Of a DNA stretch of 33,623 nt, positions 1 through 8,517 are shown one piece after another. Source of the DNA: Rhodopila sp. (lineage in GTDB: Bacteria; Pseudomonadota; Alphaproteobacteria; Acetobacterales; Acetobacteraceae); contig JAQGHW010000097.1 of assembly GCA_028291505.1 (NCBI GenBank), positions 1 to 33,623 of the forward strand, read 5' to 3'. A program made the position numbers and the translations under genes. Position 1 is the first letter of the stretch. Each line of letters starts with the position of its first letter. The notes below the pieces were generated by a model. It had not been told where the DNA came from. It saw only the letters and a list, made by a program, of their open reading frames with translations, and did no database searches.

Positions 1-876
1 CTCCCCGATGTGGAAACGGCGGACCGGTTGGTGGCGCACGCGCGGGGTATCGGTGCAACCCTGGTGTTCGATCTCGATGATGATCTCTTGAACATCCCGC
101 GCAATCATCCCGAGGCGCAGGTGCTTCGCCCCCGTGCCAAGGTCGTGCGCAGGATGCTGGATGTCGCTGACGTCCTCTGGCTGTCCACGCCTGCTCTGGC
201 TGAGCGCCTGTCATCGATCCGTGCTGACGCCGAGGTGGTGGCGAATGGACTGGACGAACGCATCTGGACGCCGTCGACCGTACCCTCACAGGATCAACCG
301 GTGCGCATCCTGTGCATGGGAACAACCACGCACGAACGCGATTTCGCGATGATAGAGCCCGCACTTTCCCGGTTGAAGGCCGAATATGACAACCGGGTCG
401 TCATCGATATCGTCGGTATGACCACACGGAACGATCTTCCACCGGGTCTGAATCGAATTGGTCCGCCGGCCAACGCCTGGCGGTCCTATCCGGGTTTCGT
501 GAACTGGCTGACGTCGGTGACCCCGCCGTGGCATATCGGGCTCGCACCTTTACTGGATACGCCGTTCAATTTGTGCAAGTCGCCGATCAAGGCGATGGAC
601 TATGCCGCGATGGGCCTGGTCGTTCTGGCGTCCGATACGCCGGTCTATCGCGGGTCTATCGCTGACGGGCCGGCAGGGCAGCTTGTGGCGAACAGCCCGG
701 CTGCGTGGTATGCGGCACTGACGTGGCTGTTGCGCAACTGGGATTCGCGCCGAACCGTCGCAGCCCGATCGCGTGATGCATTTGTTGCGCAGGCCAGTTT
801 GGCCAGTCAGGCAGATGGACGGCATAATGCCTTGACGCGCATTCTCGAGGGCTGGAAAACAAATGCAGCCGCCTGA
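1..876 (+). CDS. Glycosyltransferase, C-terminal part (5' end outside window)
   Basis: The reading frame is open from base 1, so the gene starts upstream and only its last 291 codons are present. The protein aligns almost without gaps to residues from about 844 to 1135 of the next gene's product, sharing blocks such as FDLDDDLLNIP, AKVVRRML, YPGFVNWLTS, IGLAPLLDTPFN and KAMDYAAMGL. This region has the look of a GT4-like C-terminal Rossmann half (late conserved block around APLLDTPFN...KSPIKAMDYAAMG, followed by SDTPVYRG). The likely role is sugar transfer to a surface polysaccharide or glycoprotein in the cytosol; donor and acceptor cannot be read from the sequence. The stop overlaps the start of the next gene by 14 bases, indicating co-translation. 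The apparent GTG start at base 10 is probably internal, because homology with the paralogue continues upstream of it. Confidence 0.8.
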   Translation, partial: LPDVETADRLVAHARGIGATLVFDLDDDLLNIPRNHPEAQVLRPRAKVVRRMLDVADVLWLSTPALAERLSSIRADAEVVANGLDERIWTPSTVPSQDQPVRILCMGTTTHERDFAMIEPALSRLKAEYDNRVVIDIVGMTTRNDLPPGLNRIGPPANAWRSYPGFVNWLTSVTPPWHIGLAPLLDTPFNLCKSPIKAMDYAAMGLVVLASDTPVYRGSIADGPAGQLVANSPAAWYAALTWLLRNWDSRRTVAARSRDAFVAQASLASQADGRHNALTRILEGWKTNAAA

Positions 877-3800
877 GAGCCATCCTCCCCAGGACAACTT
901 GCCTCAATCCCCGTTGGCTCGTCTGGGTGAATTTCTCGATGCCGATTGGTATCAGAAACAGAATCCGGACATCCTGCGCGGAACGCTTGATCCATACCAA
1001 CATTTCATTCGCTACGGCGCGGCCGAAAAGCGCGATCCAAACCGTTTCTTCGACAGTGCCTGGTATATTGAACACAATCCCGACGTCGCCGCGAGCGGCC
1101 TCAACCCACTGCTGCATTACGCGCAAGCCGGCGCGGCGGAGTTGCGCAGCCCGCATCCTCGATTCGATGCGGTTTACTACGTCGAGCAGCATCCGGAAGC
1201 GGCGAGCAACCCCCTGCTCTATCACCTTCGGGTCGGCATGGCGCGGGGCTACCCGACCGAGAGGTCGGTCAATGTCCGCGACTACCTGCTGTCTGAAAAA
1301 CCAGCTTTGCCGATTCCCCGCGGGGTTTTCGCCGACGTCGTCATCTGGGCCTGCCATGGATTTGCCGACACCACGCGATGCGTCCGCTCGGTTTTGGCGG
1401 ACCACGCTTTCCCGCTGGCCCGAATCATCGTTGTCGATGATCGCTCGCCGGAGCCGGAACTGGGCGAATGGTTGCTCAATTTGGCTGATGAAGGCCAGAT
1501 CCACCTGATCCGCAACCGCCGCCGCCTGGGCTTCGCCGCCTCGGCCAAGCTTGGCGTGGATGCCGCCGAAGGGCACGACGTCGTGTTCCTGAGCGGCGAT
1601 ACCGAAGTCCCTGCCGGCTGGCTGCGCCGGATGATCGCCCATGCTTATGCCCAGCCGAATATCGCGACAGTTTCGCCACTCTGGGATTATGCCGCGATCA
1701 GCGGCTACCCAGATGACGCGGGCGCCCCGATCCTGCCCGGGGACACACCCGCGCGGATCGACGAGATTTGCCAGACGGTCAATGTGGGCCGGTCCGCTGC
1801 GATACCGGTATCGGCGGACCATTGTTGCTACATCCGCCGGGCAGCTTTGCTGGCGGCCGGCGCCTTCAGTGCCGCGGACGGCGATTTCTGTGACCGCGCC
1901 ACGACTGCCGGTTGGCGGCACCGCCTGGCCTGCGACACATTTGTCTACCGCAACGGACCCGCGGACCCGCGGTACGCCAGCTTGCCGGACGTCATACCAT
2001 TCCAGTTCGCCGTGACGGCGGCGCTGTTCCGAGACTCTGGACTGCCGGTCATCCTGATGATCACCCACAATTTCGGCGGCGGAGTCAGGCGGCATATCGA
2101 CAGTCTGGTGCAACGCTATCGCGACACCGCTCGGGTGCTCCTGCTGGAGGGAAGCGATCGCGGCGCGGCCTTGTCGGTCCCATCGCTACCCGATCATCCG
2201 GTGCTGACGCTGCCCGCGGACCGGCTCGACGACCTGATTACCGTGCTTCAGGCGGCCGGCCTTGCGCGGATTCACATCCACCATCTGCTGCAGATGGATA
2301 TGGACATTCGCGCTCTGATCCACCGACTGGGCGTGCCGTTCGATGTCACCGTGCATGACTACTACGCCCTCTGCCCGCAGATAAACCTGTTGCGTTGGGA
2401 AGAAGGAATTTACTGCGGTGAACCGGGCCCCGCCGCCTGCAACGCCTGCATCGCCGAGCAAAGCTCGCACGGTGCCAGGGACATCGTTTCCTGGCGCCGT
2501 GACTGGGCGTGGCAATTCATGGATGCGGATCGGGTGATCTGCCCGAGCGCGGATGTGAAGACGCGGCTGGATCGTCATGGGGTGGGTAAACGCGCGATTC
2601 TCGTTCCTCATGAACAACAGACGGAATCAACTTGGACGACCCGCCTGCCGGAATTTCTCGGGCCTCCGTTGCGGATCGTGTTGCTTGGGGTCCTGGCCAA
2701 CCATAAGGGCGCCCGATCCGTCGCCGAAGTCGCAGAGGCTGTTGCTCCCGGAACGATCGAGATCCATTTGATTGGCCATCTGGAGGCCAGGTTTCCGCAA
2801 CCCGCCCGGAAACTGATCAAGGCAACAGGGCGATATCAAGACCGCGATCTGCCGGCGCTTCTGCAACGGATCGACCCGCACGTTTTCTGGTTTCCGTCCT
2901 CGGCGGCGGAAACCTACAGCTACACACTGAGTACCGCGATCGCCACAGGGCTGCCGATCGTGGCGACCGATCTTGGATCGTTCACCGAACGTCTTACCGG
3001 ACGCCCGCATACCTGGCTGGTGGATCATCGGGCCTCATCAAACGACTGGCTGACGGTTTTCGATGAAGTGCGGACGATCCTGCGCGACCGAGTGCCCCCC
3101 CCACACACACCGCGCCCGCCTGCGATCTCGAATTTTTACACCGATCGGTATCTGTCGCGGTCGGTTCGGTCGGCACAGCCCACCAAAGCGGACGCCCGCC
3201 CGGGTCAACGGCCCAGGATCGCCATTGTACCGGAACGATATGCCTCCGGTGGTTTGACGCCATGCGGCTATATCCGGCTCTTGCAGCCGCTGGATCATCC
3301 GGCGATCGGCGGCGAATTCGACATCATTTTGGCCGATGCCGAAACGATATTCGACTATGACGCGGACATCATCGTCACCCAGCGATACGCCATCCCCGAC
3401 CTGGACACGGCCAACCGGCTGGCGGATCACGCCCGCCGCACCGGGGCGAAACTGCTATTCGATCTCGACGACGACCTGCTGAATATCCCCCACCACCACC
3501 CGGACGCGGCGACGCTTCGGCCATACGCGAAGGTGGTCCGCCGGATGTTGACCGTCGCGGACGCTGTCTGGGTCTCAACTGCCGGCCTCGCTGAACGCCT
3601 GGCGCCGATCCGGCCGGATGCGACCGTTATCGAGAACCGGCTGGACGAACGCATCTGGATCCACAGCCCTGCCCCCCCTGCACCGCTTTGGGACGATCCA
3701 GTCCGCATCCTGTGCACCGGAACCAGCACGCACGACAGCGATTTCGCGATGATCGAGCCGGCCTTGCTGCGGCTGAAGGCCGAATACGGCGACCGGATCG

Positions 3801-4366
3801 TCATCGACGTGCTAGGGATGACCAGCCGCAGCGAGCTTCCGCCCGAGCTGAACCGGATCGGTCCATCCACCCATGCCTCGCGATCGTATCCGGGGTTCGT
3901 CAACTGGCTGACGTCGATGCAGCCACGCTGGCATATCGGACTGGCGCCGCTGCTGGATACGCCGTTCAACCGGAGCAAGTCGTCGATCAAGGCAATGGAT
4001 TACGCCGCGATGGGCCTGGCCGTGCTGGCGTCCGATACACCGATGTATCGCGGATCGATCGCCGATGGGCCGGCCGGACAGCTTGTCGCGAATGATCATC
4101 GCACCTGGCACGCCGCGCTGGACTGGCTGATCCGCAATCAGCATCTTCGTGCCTCCACCGCGATGCGGGCGCGTGAGGCGTTCCTGTCCCAGGCCACGCT
4201 GGCCAGCCATGCCGAGACAAGGCTGGCGGCCTGGATGCGGTTGTTGCCGAACCGGACCATTGACCACCGTGCCGGCTTGCGAGACGCCCCGGCCGCGCTA
4301 ACTATACCGAATGGTGCAACTGACCCCGTTACCCGAAAGAGGCGTTATGGCGGTGGAGGGCGATGA
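863..4366 (+). CDS. Three-module glycosyltransferase (GT2 + GT4-like + third GT-like module)
   Basis: The product has 1167 residues. Residues about 25-132 hold three degenerate repeats of about 36 residues (DADWYQKQNPD, DSAWYIEHNPDV, DAVYYVEQHPE, each followed by an HY/HF..GAAE-like end), often seen at the N-terminus of large alphaproteobacterial glycosyltransferases. Residues about 155-365 form a GT2 domain: IIVVDDRSPEP is the nucleotide-binding strand and FLSGDTEVP fills the DXD-like position. Residues about 395-730 form a GT4-like domain with a glycine-rich NFGGGVRRH loop and a PSSAAETYSYTLSTAIATGLP donor-site block. Residues about 784-1135 form a third module, paralogous to the preceding gene's product. 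The protein probably assembles a surface glycan by successive transfers. The ATG overlaps the previous stop (ATGCAGCCGCCTGA), and the last ~38 residues have no counterpart in the paralogue and overlap ygfZ. Confidence 0.85.
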   Translation: MQPPESHPPQDNLPQSPLARLGEFLDADWYQKQNPDILRGTLDPYQHFIRYGAAEKRDPNRFFDSAWYIEHNPDVAASGLNPLLHYAQAGAAELRSPHPRFDAVYYVEQHPEAASNPLLYHLRVGMARGYPTERSVNVRDYLLSEKPALPIPRGVFADVVIWACHGFADTTRCVRSVLADHAFPLARIIVVDDRSPEPELGEWLLNLADEGQIHLIRNRRRLGFAASAKLGVDAAEGHDVVFLSGDTEVPAGWLRRMIAHAYAQPNIATVSPLWDYAAISGYPDDAGAPILPGDTPARIDEICQTVNVGRSAAIPVSADHCCYIRRAALLAAGAFSAADGDFCDRATTAGWRHRLACDTFVYRNGPADPRYASLPDVIPFQFAVTAALFRDSGLPVILMITHNFGGGVRRHIDSLVQRYRDTARVLLLEGSDRGAALSVPSLPDHPVLTLPADRLDDLITVLQAAGLARIHIHHLLQMDMDIRALIHRLGVPFDVTVHDYYALCPQINLLRWEEGIYCGEPGPAACNACIAEQSSHGARDIVSWRRDWAWQFMDADRVICPSADVKTRLDRHGVGKRAILVPHEQQTESTWTTRLPEFLGPPLRIVLLGVLANHKGARSVAEVAEAVAPGTIEIHLIGHLEARFPQPARKLIKATGRYQDRDLPALLQRIDPHVFWFPSSAAETYSYTLSTAIATGLPIVATDLGSFTERLTGRPHTWLVDHRASSNDWLTVFDEVRTILRDRVPPPHTPRPPAISNFYTDRYLSRSVRSAQPTKADARPGQRPRIAIVPERYASGGLTPCGYIRLLQPLDHPAIGGEFDIILADAETIFDYDADIIVTQRYAIPDLDTANRLADHARRTGAKLLFDLDDDLLNIPHHHPDAATLRPYAKVVRRMLTVADAVWVSTAGLAERLAPIRPDATVIENRLDERIWIHSPAPPAPLWDDPVRILCTGTSTHDSDFAMIEPALLRLKAEYGDRIVIDVLGMTSRSELPPELNRIGPSTHASRSYPGFVNWLTSMQPRWHIGLAPLLDTPFNRSKSSIKAMDYAAMGLAVLASDTPMYRGSIADGPAGQLVANDHRTWHAALDWLIRNQHLRASTAMRAREAFLSQATLASHAETRLAAWMRLLPNRTIDHRAGLRDAPAALTIPNGATDPVTRKRRYGGGGR

Positions 4367-5129
4367 CCGCGTCGCCTTCCTCCAAGGCCTGGTGTCCAAC
4401 GATATCGAAGCTGTTCGGTTCGGCCACGCCGTCTGGACAGCGCTACTGACGGCGCAGGGCAAGTGGCTGGCGGACTTCTTCGTGTTTGCCCATGCCGACG
4501 CGCTGTGGCTGGACTGTGAGGCCGAACAGATACCGATGCTCATCCAGCGCCTGTCGCGCTACCGGCTGCGAATGAAGGCCAGCGTGCGCGCGGAACCGGC
4601 GCTCCACGTCCATGTCGCCTGGGACGGGCGACCTGATGTGGACGGCATCATCGCCCCCGACCCAAGACTGCCCGATTTCGCCTGGCGTGTGCTCGCCCCG
4701 GAACCCCTTGCCGCCAACGCGACGCCGGAGGACTGGGACCGCTATCGTCTGGCCGCAGGCCTGCCGGACGGCTCGAAGGACATGGAGTCGGATCGCAGCG
4801 TCCTGCTGGAAGCTGGCTTCGATGAATTGGACGGCGTGTCGTGGTCGAAAGGCTGCTATATGGGCCAGGAATTGACCGCACGGACAAAGTATCGCGGCCT
4901 GGTCAAGCGGCGGCTGGTGCCGGTGGCTGTTGACGGGCCGATGCCGCCGCCCGGAAGCCCGGTGCTGCGCGATGGCATTGAGGTGGGTACGATGCGATCC
5001 GGTCGCGACGGAATTGGTCTCGCGTCGGTGCGGCTGGACGCCATGGGGGCGAAACTGCGCTGCGCAGACGCAACACTGGTCCCGGCGGTCCCCGGATGGA
5101 TGCGGCTGCCCGCAACAGCCGGGACGTAG
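4311..5129 (+). CDS. ygfZ: YgfZ/GcvT-fold folate-binding Fe-S maintenance protein
   Basis: This 272-residue protein has the family layout: an N-terminal GDDRVAFLQGLVSND segment (residues 17-31) and the diagnostic K-G-C-Y-x-G-Q-E signature at 180-187, containing the conserved cysteine C182. YgfZ proteins bind tetrahydrofolate and help assemble or repair certain Fe-S enzymes such as MiaB; that role comes from the family, not from this sequence. Starting at 4311 keeps the usual short lead-in before the FLQGL block; a second ATG at 4347 is possible. With the first start it overlaps the upstream glycosyltransferase by 56 bases in another frame. It converges on the emrB-like gene with only 11 bases between stops. 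Confidence 0.9.
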   Translation: MVQLTPLPERGVMAVEGDDRVAFLQGLVSNDIEAVRFGHAVWTALLTAQGKWLADFFVFAHADALWLDCEAEQIPMLIQRLSRYRLRMKASVRAEPALHVHVAWDGRPDVDGIIAPDPRLPDFAWRVLAPEPLAANATPEDWDRYRLAAGLPDGSKDMESDRSVLLEAGFDELDGVSWSKGCYMGQELTARTKYRGLVKRRLVPVAVDGPMPPPGSPVLRDGIEVGTMRSGRDGIGLASVRLDAMGAKLRCADATLVPAVPGWMRLPATAGT

Positions 5130-5140
5130 GTCGGTGGGCG

Positions 5141-6685
5141 CTAATCCATCGCCGCGTGGGCTGCGACCGGAGCGGCCGAGTTAAACCGGGGGCGGCGCAA
5201 CAGGAAGAGCAGCGCCAGCGACGGCAACGTTGTGAAGATCATCATCCAGTAATCGTCGATATAGGCGATGATTTGCGCTTGCTGGTTGACCATCTGGTCC
5301 ATCACCGCCGCACCATGCGCGTGCATCGGATTCCATGCCCTGCTTATCATCCCGCCGCCCTGAAGGGCTCGGTTGAACGGTGTCACCGACGCACCGATCG
5401 ACTCGTGCAGCACCTGCGTGTTGCGCGCCAGCATGGTCGACGTCACCGATACACCAACCGCCGCGCCGATATTGCGGAACAGGCTGAATAACGAGGCACC
5501 GTCAGTTCGGTATTGCGGCGGCAAGGTTGCGAACGCCAGCACCTGCAGCGGCAGGAACACGAACCCCAGCCCGGCGCCCTGCACCATGATCGTCACGATG
5601 ATCGTCCATTGCGAAACGTCCGGGGTCCACGCCGTCATCTCCCACATCGACCAGGCGAGCATCAAGATACCACCGGCCATAAGCTTGCGCGGGTCGATCA
5701 GGCTGGACAGACGACCGCCTGTCATCATCGCCGTCATCGTGCCGATGCCGCGCGGCGCCATGATCAGACCGGCGGTTTCCACCGGATAGTTCGCCAGATT
5801 CTGCAACCACGGCGCCATCAGGGACGAACTCGACACCAGGATTGTCCCCGTCCCCAACATCAGCAGCAGCCCGGCCGAGAAATTCCGGTCCTTGAACAGA
5901 ACGATTGGGATGAATGGCTTCTTCGCCGTGATCATGTGGACGACGAACAGGTAGACGCCAAGGCCACCGATAATCGCCTCCGCGATTACCTCGGTGGAGG
6001 TGAACCAGTCCTGGTCCTGGCCCCGGTCGAGCATCATCTGTACCCCGCCGATCCCGAGCGACAGCACGGCGAAACCGATCCAGTCGAAGCGCAGATTGAA
6101 GTTGCCGAACGACCGCGGCATGAAGAATATCAGGCCCAGGGTTGCCAGGATGCCGAACGGCAGGTTGATGTAGAAGACGTACCGCCAGTTGTACATCTCC
6201 GTCAGGTAACCGCCGAGGGTCGGACCCAGGATCGGTCCGACCATCACGCCGACGCCCCAGATCGCCATTGCCTTGCCGCGCTGTTCGGGCGGGTAGATGT
6301 CCATCATCGTGGACTGCGAGAGCGGCACCAGTGCGGCACCGAAGACGCCCTGCAGCAAACGGAAGACGACCATCTGCGGGAGCGACTGTGCCGCCCCGCA
6401 CATCATCGAGGTGACGGTGAAGCCAATCAGGCAGGTAACGAACAGGTATTTGCGGCCGAACCGCGACGCCAGCCACCCGACGGGCGCTGTCATGATCGCC
6501 GCGGCTGTGATGTAGGACGTCAGGACCCAGGTGATCTCGTCAAAGGTCGCCGACAGGCTGCCCTGCATGTACGGCAGCGCGACATTCGCGATGGTCTGGT
6601 CCAATGCCTGCATCAACGTCGCACCGACAGTGCACAAGGTGATGATCAGCCGATGTGGAACGCGTTCCTGAGGCGCCGAAGCCAT
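5141..6685 (-). CDS. emrB: DHA2-family MFS multidrug exporter (EmrB/QacA type)
   Basis: The 514-residue product is highly hydrophobic and consistent with 14 membrane helices. It shows LDQTIANVALPYMQ at the end of the first helix, the loop 2-3 motif GWLASRFGRKYLF (motif A), and the antiporter motif C GPILGPTLGGYL in helix 5. DHA2 drug/proton antiporters of this type work with a periplasmic adaptor and an outer-membrane channel to expel hydrophobic compounds. The adaptor gene is immediately upstream on the same strand, after a 147-base gap that contains an inverted repeat. No outer-membrane factor gene is in view. The substrate is unknown. The start is the ATG at 6685. Confidence 0.92.
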   Translation of the reverse strand: MASAPQERVPHRLIITLCTVGATLMQALDQTIANVALPYMQGSLSATFDEITWVLTSYITAAAIMTAPVGWLASRFGRKYLFVTCLIGFTVTSMMCGAAQSLPQMVVFRLLQGVFGAALVPLSQSTMMDIYPPEQRGKAMAIWGVGVMVGPILGPTLGGYLTEMYNWRYVFYINLPFGILATLGLIFFMPRSFGNFNLRFDWIGFAVLSLGIGGVQMMLDRGQDQDWFTSTEVIAEAIIGGLGVYLFVVHMITAKKPFIPIVLFKDRNFSAGLLLMLGTGTILVSSSSLMAPWLQNLANYPVETAGLIMAPRGIGTMTAMMTGGRLSSLIDPRKLMAGGILMLAWSMWEMTAWTPDVSQWTIIVTIMVQGAGLGFVFLPLQVLAFATLPPQYRTDGASLFSLFRNIGAAVGVSVTSTMLARNTQVLHESIGASVTPFNRALQGGGMISRAWNPMHAHGAAVMDQMVNQQAQIIAYIDDYWMMIFTTLPSLALLFLLRRPRFNSAAPVAAHAAMD

Positions 6686-6694
6686 GGCCTATTT

Positions 6695-6756
6695 GGTTCC
6701 CGCGTCATCAAGCGCCCGCACGTGCGATCCACCGCTTCCAGCATGGCGCGGGAACC
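6695..6756. repeat. Inverted repeat between emrA and emrB
   Basis: GGTTCCCGCG (6695-6704) is exactly complementary to CGCGGGAACC (6747-6756), with 42 bases between. It lies in the 147-base spacer between the adaptor and the transporter genes. In the transcript it could form a stem that modulates emrB expression or mRNA stability. No T-tract follows either arm, so it is not a typical intrinsic terminator. Confidence 0.5.
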
Positions 6757-6832
6757 GCTGGCCCAAACCGACCGTGTCATGACCAAATGGATTTGTGGGG
6801 CCGTGACGAACAGGATTGGCACGCGCCATCGA

Positions 6833-7924
6833 CTAGAACAGGTCCCGCCAGCTTCGCGTGTGGCCGGTGTCGATTTCGGTCACCACGCTCATGCCGGCGC
6901 GCAGCTCCGGATCGCCGTCCTTGTGCTCGACCTTGACGCGCACCGGGATGCGCTGCACAACTTTGACCCAGTTGCCGGAGGTGTTCTGTGCCGGCAGCAC
7001 GGAAAACTCCGACCCGCTGTTCGGCGCGATCGCTTCGACTTCGCCTTTCCAGGTCCGGCCGGGGTAGGTGTCGACCGTCACATCAACCGGATTGCCCAGC
7101 TTCACGAAAGTCAGCTCGGTCTCTTTTGGATTGGCCTCGATCCAGACGTTGTCTGTCGAAACCAGCCCGAATGCCGCCGTCGCCGCCGCCAGATACATGC
7201 CGGGCTGCACCGTCTCCACCTGGGTCGCGATGCCGCTGAACGCCGCGTAGATCACAGTATGATCCAGTTGGCGCTGCGCTTCGTCGACCCGTGCCTGCGC
7301 CTGCAGGTAGTCATTCATGGTCTTCACATCGACCTCGGGATCGCCGCCGAGACGAGCGAGTTGCACGCCCGCGGTAACCTTCAGCGCCTCGACGGCCTGC
7401 TTGTCCGCCATCAGCAGGAAGCGGGCGTTGTCATACTCGGCGCGTGTGACGCCGCCGCCTTTTACCAAACCCGCGAAACGATCGTAACTTGCCTGGTCAG
7501 ATTCAAGCTGCGCCTGCTTCACATCGACCTCTCGCAGCATGCGCTTGTAGTCGAGCTTCATCGCATTCAGCGTCGAGACCATGCCATTGCGGTTGGCGGT
7601 CGCTCCCGCCAATGCGATCTCGAACGGCCGCGGGTCCAGCCGCAACAGGACCTCGCCCTTCTTCACCCGCTGGCCTTCGTGCACGGGCACCGCCGCAACG
7701 ATGCCCGACACGTCGGTGGAGATCACTTCCTTTGCAGCGCGCACGTAAGCGTCGTCGATCGACACATGGCGTCCACCGGTCAGCCAATAATAGCCCACAG
7801 CCACGATTACGACGGCGATACCGCCCAGCATCAGGATTGGACGAACCGCCGCGCGTCCAATGCGCCGGCGGGCGGGCGCGTCGGTCACCCGCGGTGCCGG
7901 CCCGGACATCGTTGCCTGGGACAT
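6833..7924 (-). CDS. emrA: HlyD/EmrA-family membrane fusion protein
   Basis: The 363-residue protein has a cytosolic N-terminus, one membrane anchor at about residues 29-48 (RPILMLGGIAVVIVAVGYYW), then a biotinyl-lipoyl-like half (VSGIVAAVPVHEGQRVKKGE), a helical hairpin region rich in Q and A, and a second beta-barrel half (VDVTVDTYPG). This is the standard EmrA layout. It would bridge the inner-membrane EmrB-like pump to an outer-membrane channel. Its ATG shares one base with the marR stop (TGATG), so translation is probably coupled to the regulator. The emrB-like gene follows downstream. Confidence 0.92.
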   Translation of the reverse strand: MSQATMSGPAPRVTDAPARRRIGRAAVRPILMLGGIAVVIVAVGYYWLTGGRHVSIDDAYVRAAKEVISTDVSGIVAAVPVHEGQRVKKGEVLLRLDPRPFEIALAGATANRNGMVSTLNAMKLDYKRMLREVDVKQAQLESDQASYDRFAGLVKGGGVTRAEYDNARFLLMADKQAVEALKVTAGVQLARLGGDPEVDVKTMNDYLQAQARVDEAQRQLDHTVIYAAFSGIATQVETVQPGMYLAAATAAFGLVSTDNVWIEANPKETELTFVKLGNPVDVTVDTYPGRTWKGEVEAIAPNSGSEFSVLPAQNTSGNWVKVVQRIPVRVKVEHKDGDPELRAGMSVVTEIDTGHTRSWRDLF

Positions 7925-8409
7925 CAGACGACCTCTCGCGCTTCGGTTTCGGCGGGATCGGCCCCTCGGCGCGACGCGTGAGCTTCTTGGGTCAAGGTCG
8001 ATTTCATCCGCACCAGTGTCTCGGTCATGATTTCTATCGAGTCGTCGTCGATCCCCGCGGTCACGATGCGCGTCATGTCGGCGCGCTGCTCATCGATTTC
8101 GTGCAGCACGTCGCGAGCCGGCCGCAGCAGGTGCAAGCGCCAGATCCGGCGGTCTCGCGGGTCCGGGCGGCGCTCGACCATGCCGCGCGCTTCCAGCCGG
8201 TCGATCAGGCGGGCGACGGTGATCGGCTCGACTTCGAGCAATTCGGACAGTTCTTTCTGGGAGATGCCGGGCTGGCGGTCGAGCCGGATCAGGATTGCCC
8301 ACTGCGCCCGCGTCATGCCATGCAACCGCGCTCGCTTGTCCGCTTCGACGCGAAGCAAGCGCGCGACGTCGTTCAGCAGAAACAGCAGATCGCGGTGAAA
8401 TTCGTTCAA
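7924..8409 (-). CDS. MarR-family transcriptional regulator
   Basis: The 161-residue protein contains a winged helix-turn-helix of MarR type: MTRAQWAILIRLDRQPGISQ, then KELSELLEVEPITVARLIDR, then the wing RRPDPRDRRIWRL. I choose the TTG at 8409 because AGAGGA lies eight bases upstream and the protein then begins just before the conserved RDLLFLLNDVARLLR helix. The frame stays open far upstream, but that extension would run through crcB in antisense and has low-complexity composition. As first gene of a marR-emrA-emrB operon, it most likely represses the efflux genes and releases DNA on binding a small aromatic ligand. That is family knowledge plus inference. Confidence 0.9.
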   Translation of the reverse strand: MNEFHRDLLFLLNDVARLLRVEADKRARLHGMTRAQWAILIRLDRQPGISQKELSELLEVEPITVARLIDRLEARGMVERRPDPRDRRIWRLHLLRPARDVLHEIDEQRADMTRIVTAGIDDDSIEIMTETLVRMKSTLTQEAHASRRGADPAETEAREVV

Positions 8410-8434
8410 TGACGAGTCCTCTGGGTTGCGCTCA

Positions 8435-8452
8435 TCATAAGCGACGTTATCA
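8435..8452. promoter_or_regulatory. Candidate MarR operator upstream of marR-emrAB
   Basis: TCATAA-GCGACG-TTATCA is an inverted repeat with one mismatch, located 26 bases upstream of the TTG start of marR, in the divergent region shared with crcB. On the minus strand the same sequence contains two TATGAT motifs resembling a -10 box, so a repressor bound here could block transcription. No convincing -35 element at 17 bases was found for either. Confidence 0.4.
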
Positions 8453-8517
8453 TATGGATGCGAGTCCGGTTGCCATGCGTGCGGTGCAACACCGGTAGAA
8501 CTTTGTTGGGGAGATGC

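Noticed and set aside
656-2113. Long open frame on the minus strand (485 codons)
   Set aside because: It lies antisense to the glycosyltransferase genes, has Arg/Gly/Asp-rich shadow composition and shows no family motif. GC-rich third positions create such frames.
5513-7981. Long plus-strand frame (822 codons) over the efflux genes
   Set aside because: It is antisense to emrB and emrA, which have clear membrane and family motifs; the frame is rich in His, Arg and Gln and has no domain.
8410-8517. Fluoride riboswitch before crcB
   Set aside because: I could not find the expected pseudoknot and conserved core in this short leader.
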